The notes under the pieces are model-generated. The model did no database searches. It had not been told where the DNA came from and was given only the letters and a program-made list of their open reading frames with translations. DNA of 6,939 bases from positions 1 through 6,939 of the forward strand of contig JAPLJE010000527.1 of assembly GCA_026388755.1 (NCBI GenBank). The letters are read 5' to 3'. The position numbers were made by a program, and so were the translations under genes. Position 1 is the stretch's first letter, and each line of letters starts with the position of its first letter. The stretch is from Deltaproteobacteria bacterium (GTDB lineage: Bacteria; Desulfobacterota; Desulfobacteria; Desulfobacterales; Desulfatirhabdiaceae). Positions 5,109-6,939 of the stretch are shown here, in pieces.

Positions 5109-6939
5109 TTACATTTGTTTTACATAGGAGGGGGTAAATAAGTGTGGTTGTAAATACTGCCCGGTGTGGGACCCAGGAATCTGTATCAGCGCTTCCGGCG
5201 TTCCGCAGCCGACCACCTTTCCTCCCCCGTCCCCGCCTTCAGGACCCAGGTCGATCAAGTAATCCGCGGATTTGATCACATCCATCTGATGTTCGATAAC
5301 CAGCACGGTGTTTCCTGCGTCCACCAACCGGTTCAGAATATTCAGAAGGTTCTGGATATCCGCGATATGAAGGCCTGTGGTGGGTTCGTCCAGAATGTAC
5401 AGGGTTTTTCCGGTCCCTCTTTTGGAAAGCTCGCTGCTCAGCTTTACCCGCTGGGCCTCGCCGCCGGACAAGGTGGTTGCGGCCTGTCCCAGATGAATGT
5501 AGTCGAGTCCGACATCCGACAGGGTCTGAAGCCTGGAGTGAATGGCCGGAATCTTTTCAAAGAAGCCCAGCGACTGATGGACCGTCATGCTCAGAACTTC
5601 GGCAATGTGTTTTCCCCTGTAGCGGATCTCCAGGGTCTCCCGGTTGTAACGTTTTCCCCTACACACATCACAGGTGACATAGATATCAGGCAGAAAATGC
5701 ATTTCGATCTTGACGACCCCGTCCCCGCAGCAGGCCTCGCACCGGCCGCCCTTGACATTGAAACTGAAGCGGCCAGCTTTAAATCCCCTGAGCCGGGCAT
5801 CCTGGGTTTTTGAAAACAGATCGCGGATGTGCGTGAATATGCCGGTATAGGTGGCAGGATTGGACCGGGGCGTTCGACCAATAGGTGATTGATCGATATT
5901 GACCACCTTATCGATCGCCTCCAGCCCCTCCAGGCGGGTGTAGGGACCGGCGGATACTCGGGAATGATACAGGCGCTGAACCAGCGCGCTGTAAAGGGTT
6001 TCCAGTACCAACGTAGACTTGCCAGATCCAGACACTCCCCAACGGTATATCCGCACGAATATGTTTTAGATTGTTCCCGGAGGCACCATCAATCACAATC
6101 CGACTGCCATTTCCAGGGCGGCGCTTCAAAGGAATCTCAATTCTCTTTTTACCCGAAAGATATTGTCCGGTCAGAGACCGACTGTCCTGAACCAGGTTAT
6201 GCGGCGTTCCCGAAAACATGACTTCTCCGCCGAGAATGCCGGCTCCGGGCCCCATATCCACGACATAATCGGCTGCCCGAATGGTTTCTTCATCATGCTC
6301 CACAACCAGTACGGTGTTTCCCAGATCCCGCATCTGTTTCAGAGCGGACAGCAGCCGCTGATTATCCCGCTGGTGAAGACCGACACTGGGTTCATCCAGA
6401 ACATAAAGAACTCCGGTCAGTTTGGAGCCGAGAAAGTCCGACGTGATTCAAAAACCCCAGGCGCTCGACCACTTCCTTGAGAATTCTCTCGGAAATCACT
6501 TTTTGCCGGCCCGATAGCGTCAGTTCACTAAAATACACCAGGGCTTCGCCAATTGAAAGCGCTGCCAGATCGCTCAGATTATGCCCCTGAATTCGAACCG
6601 AACGGGCTGCCGCATTCAGTCTTGCCCCCTGGCATTCCGAGCAGGACCGATAACTCATATACTGCCGGATTTCATCCCTTGCACCCATGGAATCCGTCTC
6701 CTTGTAGCGGCGATCCAGTTTGGGGATGATGCCTTCAAATGGCCTGGCATAAAAAATGCGGCGCTCATTGCGTTCGATATGGAATTTGATGGGAATGTCT
6801 TTTGAACCATAGAGCAGGGCGTGCCTGAACTGGGACGGAAGCAGCTTGTACGGGGTATAAATGTCCGTCCCGTAGGCGGCTGTCAGGGCATCCAGAAACT
6901 CGATGAAATGAAGGGAATCGCGTTTTGCCCAAAGCGCTA
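5109..6939 (-). pseudogene. uvrA, excinuclease ABC subunit A, C-terminal two thirds with two frame-breaking deletions
   Basis: UvrA is the damage-sensing ATPase of nucleotide excision repair, working as a dimer with UvrB. The window starts inside the first ATPase domain; the N-terminus lies beyond 6939. Frame one (6392-6937) matches UvrA through RPFEGIIPKLDRRYKETDS, the CSECQGARL cysteine pair, and [17 protein letters not shown]. Then the frame shifts (6430-6436) and continues [19 protein letters not shown] (Walker B), [17 protein letters not shown] and [14 protein letters not shown] second shift (6036-6042) leads to [11 protein letters not shown] (Walker A of the second ATPase), the zinc finger CEACCGDG...CDVCRGKRY, the signature [11 protein letters not shown] and Walker [13 protein letters not shown]. 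The frame stops at 5109. Compared with E. coli UvrA, about 74 bases are missing at the first junction, including the whole [12 protein letters not shown] signature, and about 20 at the second. Everything else is well conserved, so the loss looks recent. Deletions of this size are less likely to be sequencing errors, but an assembly fault is possible. Confidence 0.9.

Noticed and set aside
5166..5813. A 215-codon plus-strand open frame
   Set aside because: It is antisense to clearly recognisable UvrA sequence (zinc finger, signature and Walker B motifs).
5591..5881. A 96-codon minus-strand open frame within uvrA
   Set aside because: It is an out-of-frame shadow of the UvrA zinc-finger region.
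5109..6056. A separate 315-codon gene starting [15 protein letters not shown]
   Set aside because: The start is created by the frame break. The sequence is the C-terminal ATPase of UvrA and not an independent gene.
1..6939. A CRISPR array, or a reverse transcriptase and template repeat in the window
   Set aside because: No regularly spaced repeats, no reverse transcriptase motif and no second copy of the variable segment were found by reading.

Overview
The window looks like a piece of a deltaproteobacterial chromosome of Desulfobacterales type. That is inferred from the style of the secreted DUF1566 protein, the IS4/IS256 elements and the tyrosine recombinase remnant; no taxonomic marker is decisive. 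It falls into a scarred accessory part (about 1-3157) and a backbone part (about 3170-6939). The backbone part is itself partly decayed.

Accessory part. An IS4-family transposase on the minus strand (58-1370) is split by a frameshift. It is preceded by an inverted repeat that would hide its ribosome binding site. About 500 bases follow with no intact gene, including a possible decayed reading frame (1686-1883). Next comes one intact small secreted or membrane-associated protein (1932-2375, plus). An N-terminal remnant of an IS256-family (Mutator) transposase follows (2401-2652, minus), again headed by a long hairpin over its ribosome binding site. The C-terminal third of a tyrosine recombinase (2819-3154, plus) ends inside the terminator of a tRNA-Leu(CAA) gene (3170-3256, minus). 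Integrase debris directly against the 3' end of a tRNA is the classic scar of an integrated element.

Backbone part. The tRNA-Leu has a good promoter and terminator. A secreted DUF1566 protein follows (3635-4366, plus). Its C-terminal segment has the fixed/variable residue pattern of the targets of diversity-generating retroelements, but no reverse transcriptase or template repeat lies in the window. It overlaps tail to tail with a PlsC-type acyltransferase (4331-4966, minus). The rest of the window (5109-6939, minus) is the C-terminal two thirds of uvrA. It carries two frame-breaking deletions: one removes the ABC signature motif of the first ATPase domain, the other removes the residues just before the Walker A motif of the second.

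The genes do not form one working pathway. The main story is mobile-element traffic at a tRNA-Leu locus, plus a candidate hypervariable surface protein and a uvrA that appears inactivated. Two unrelated insertion sequences here share one regulatory layout: a hairpin hides the transposase ribosome binding site, and on the other strand that hairpin is followed by a T run.
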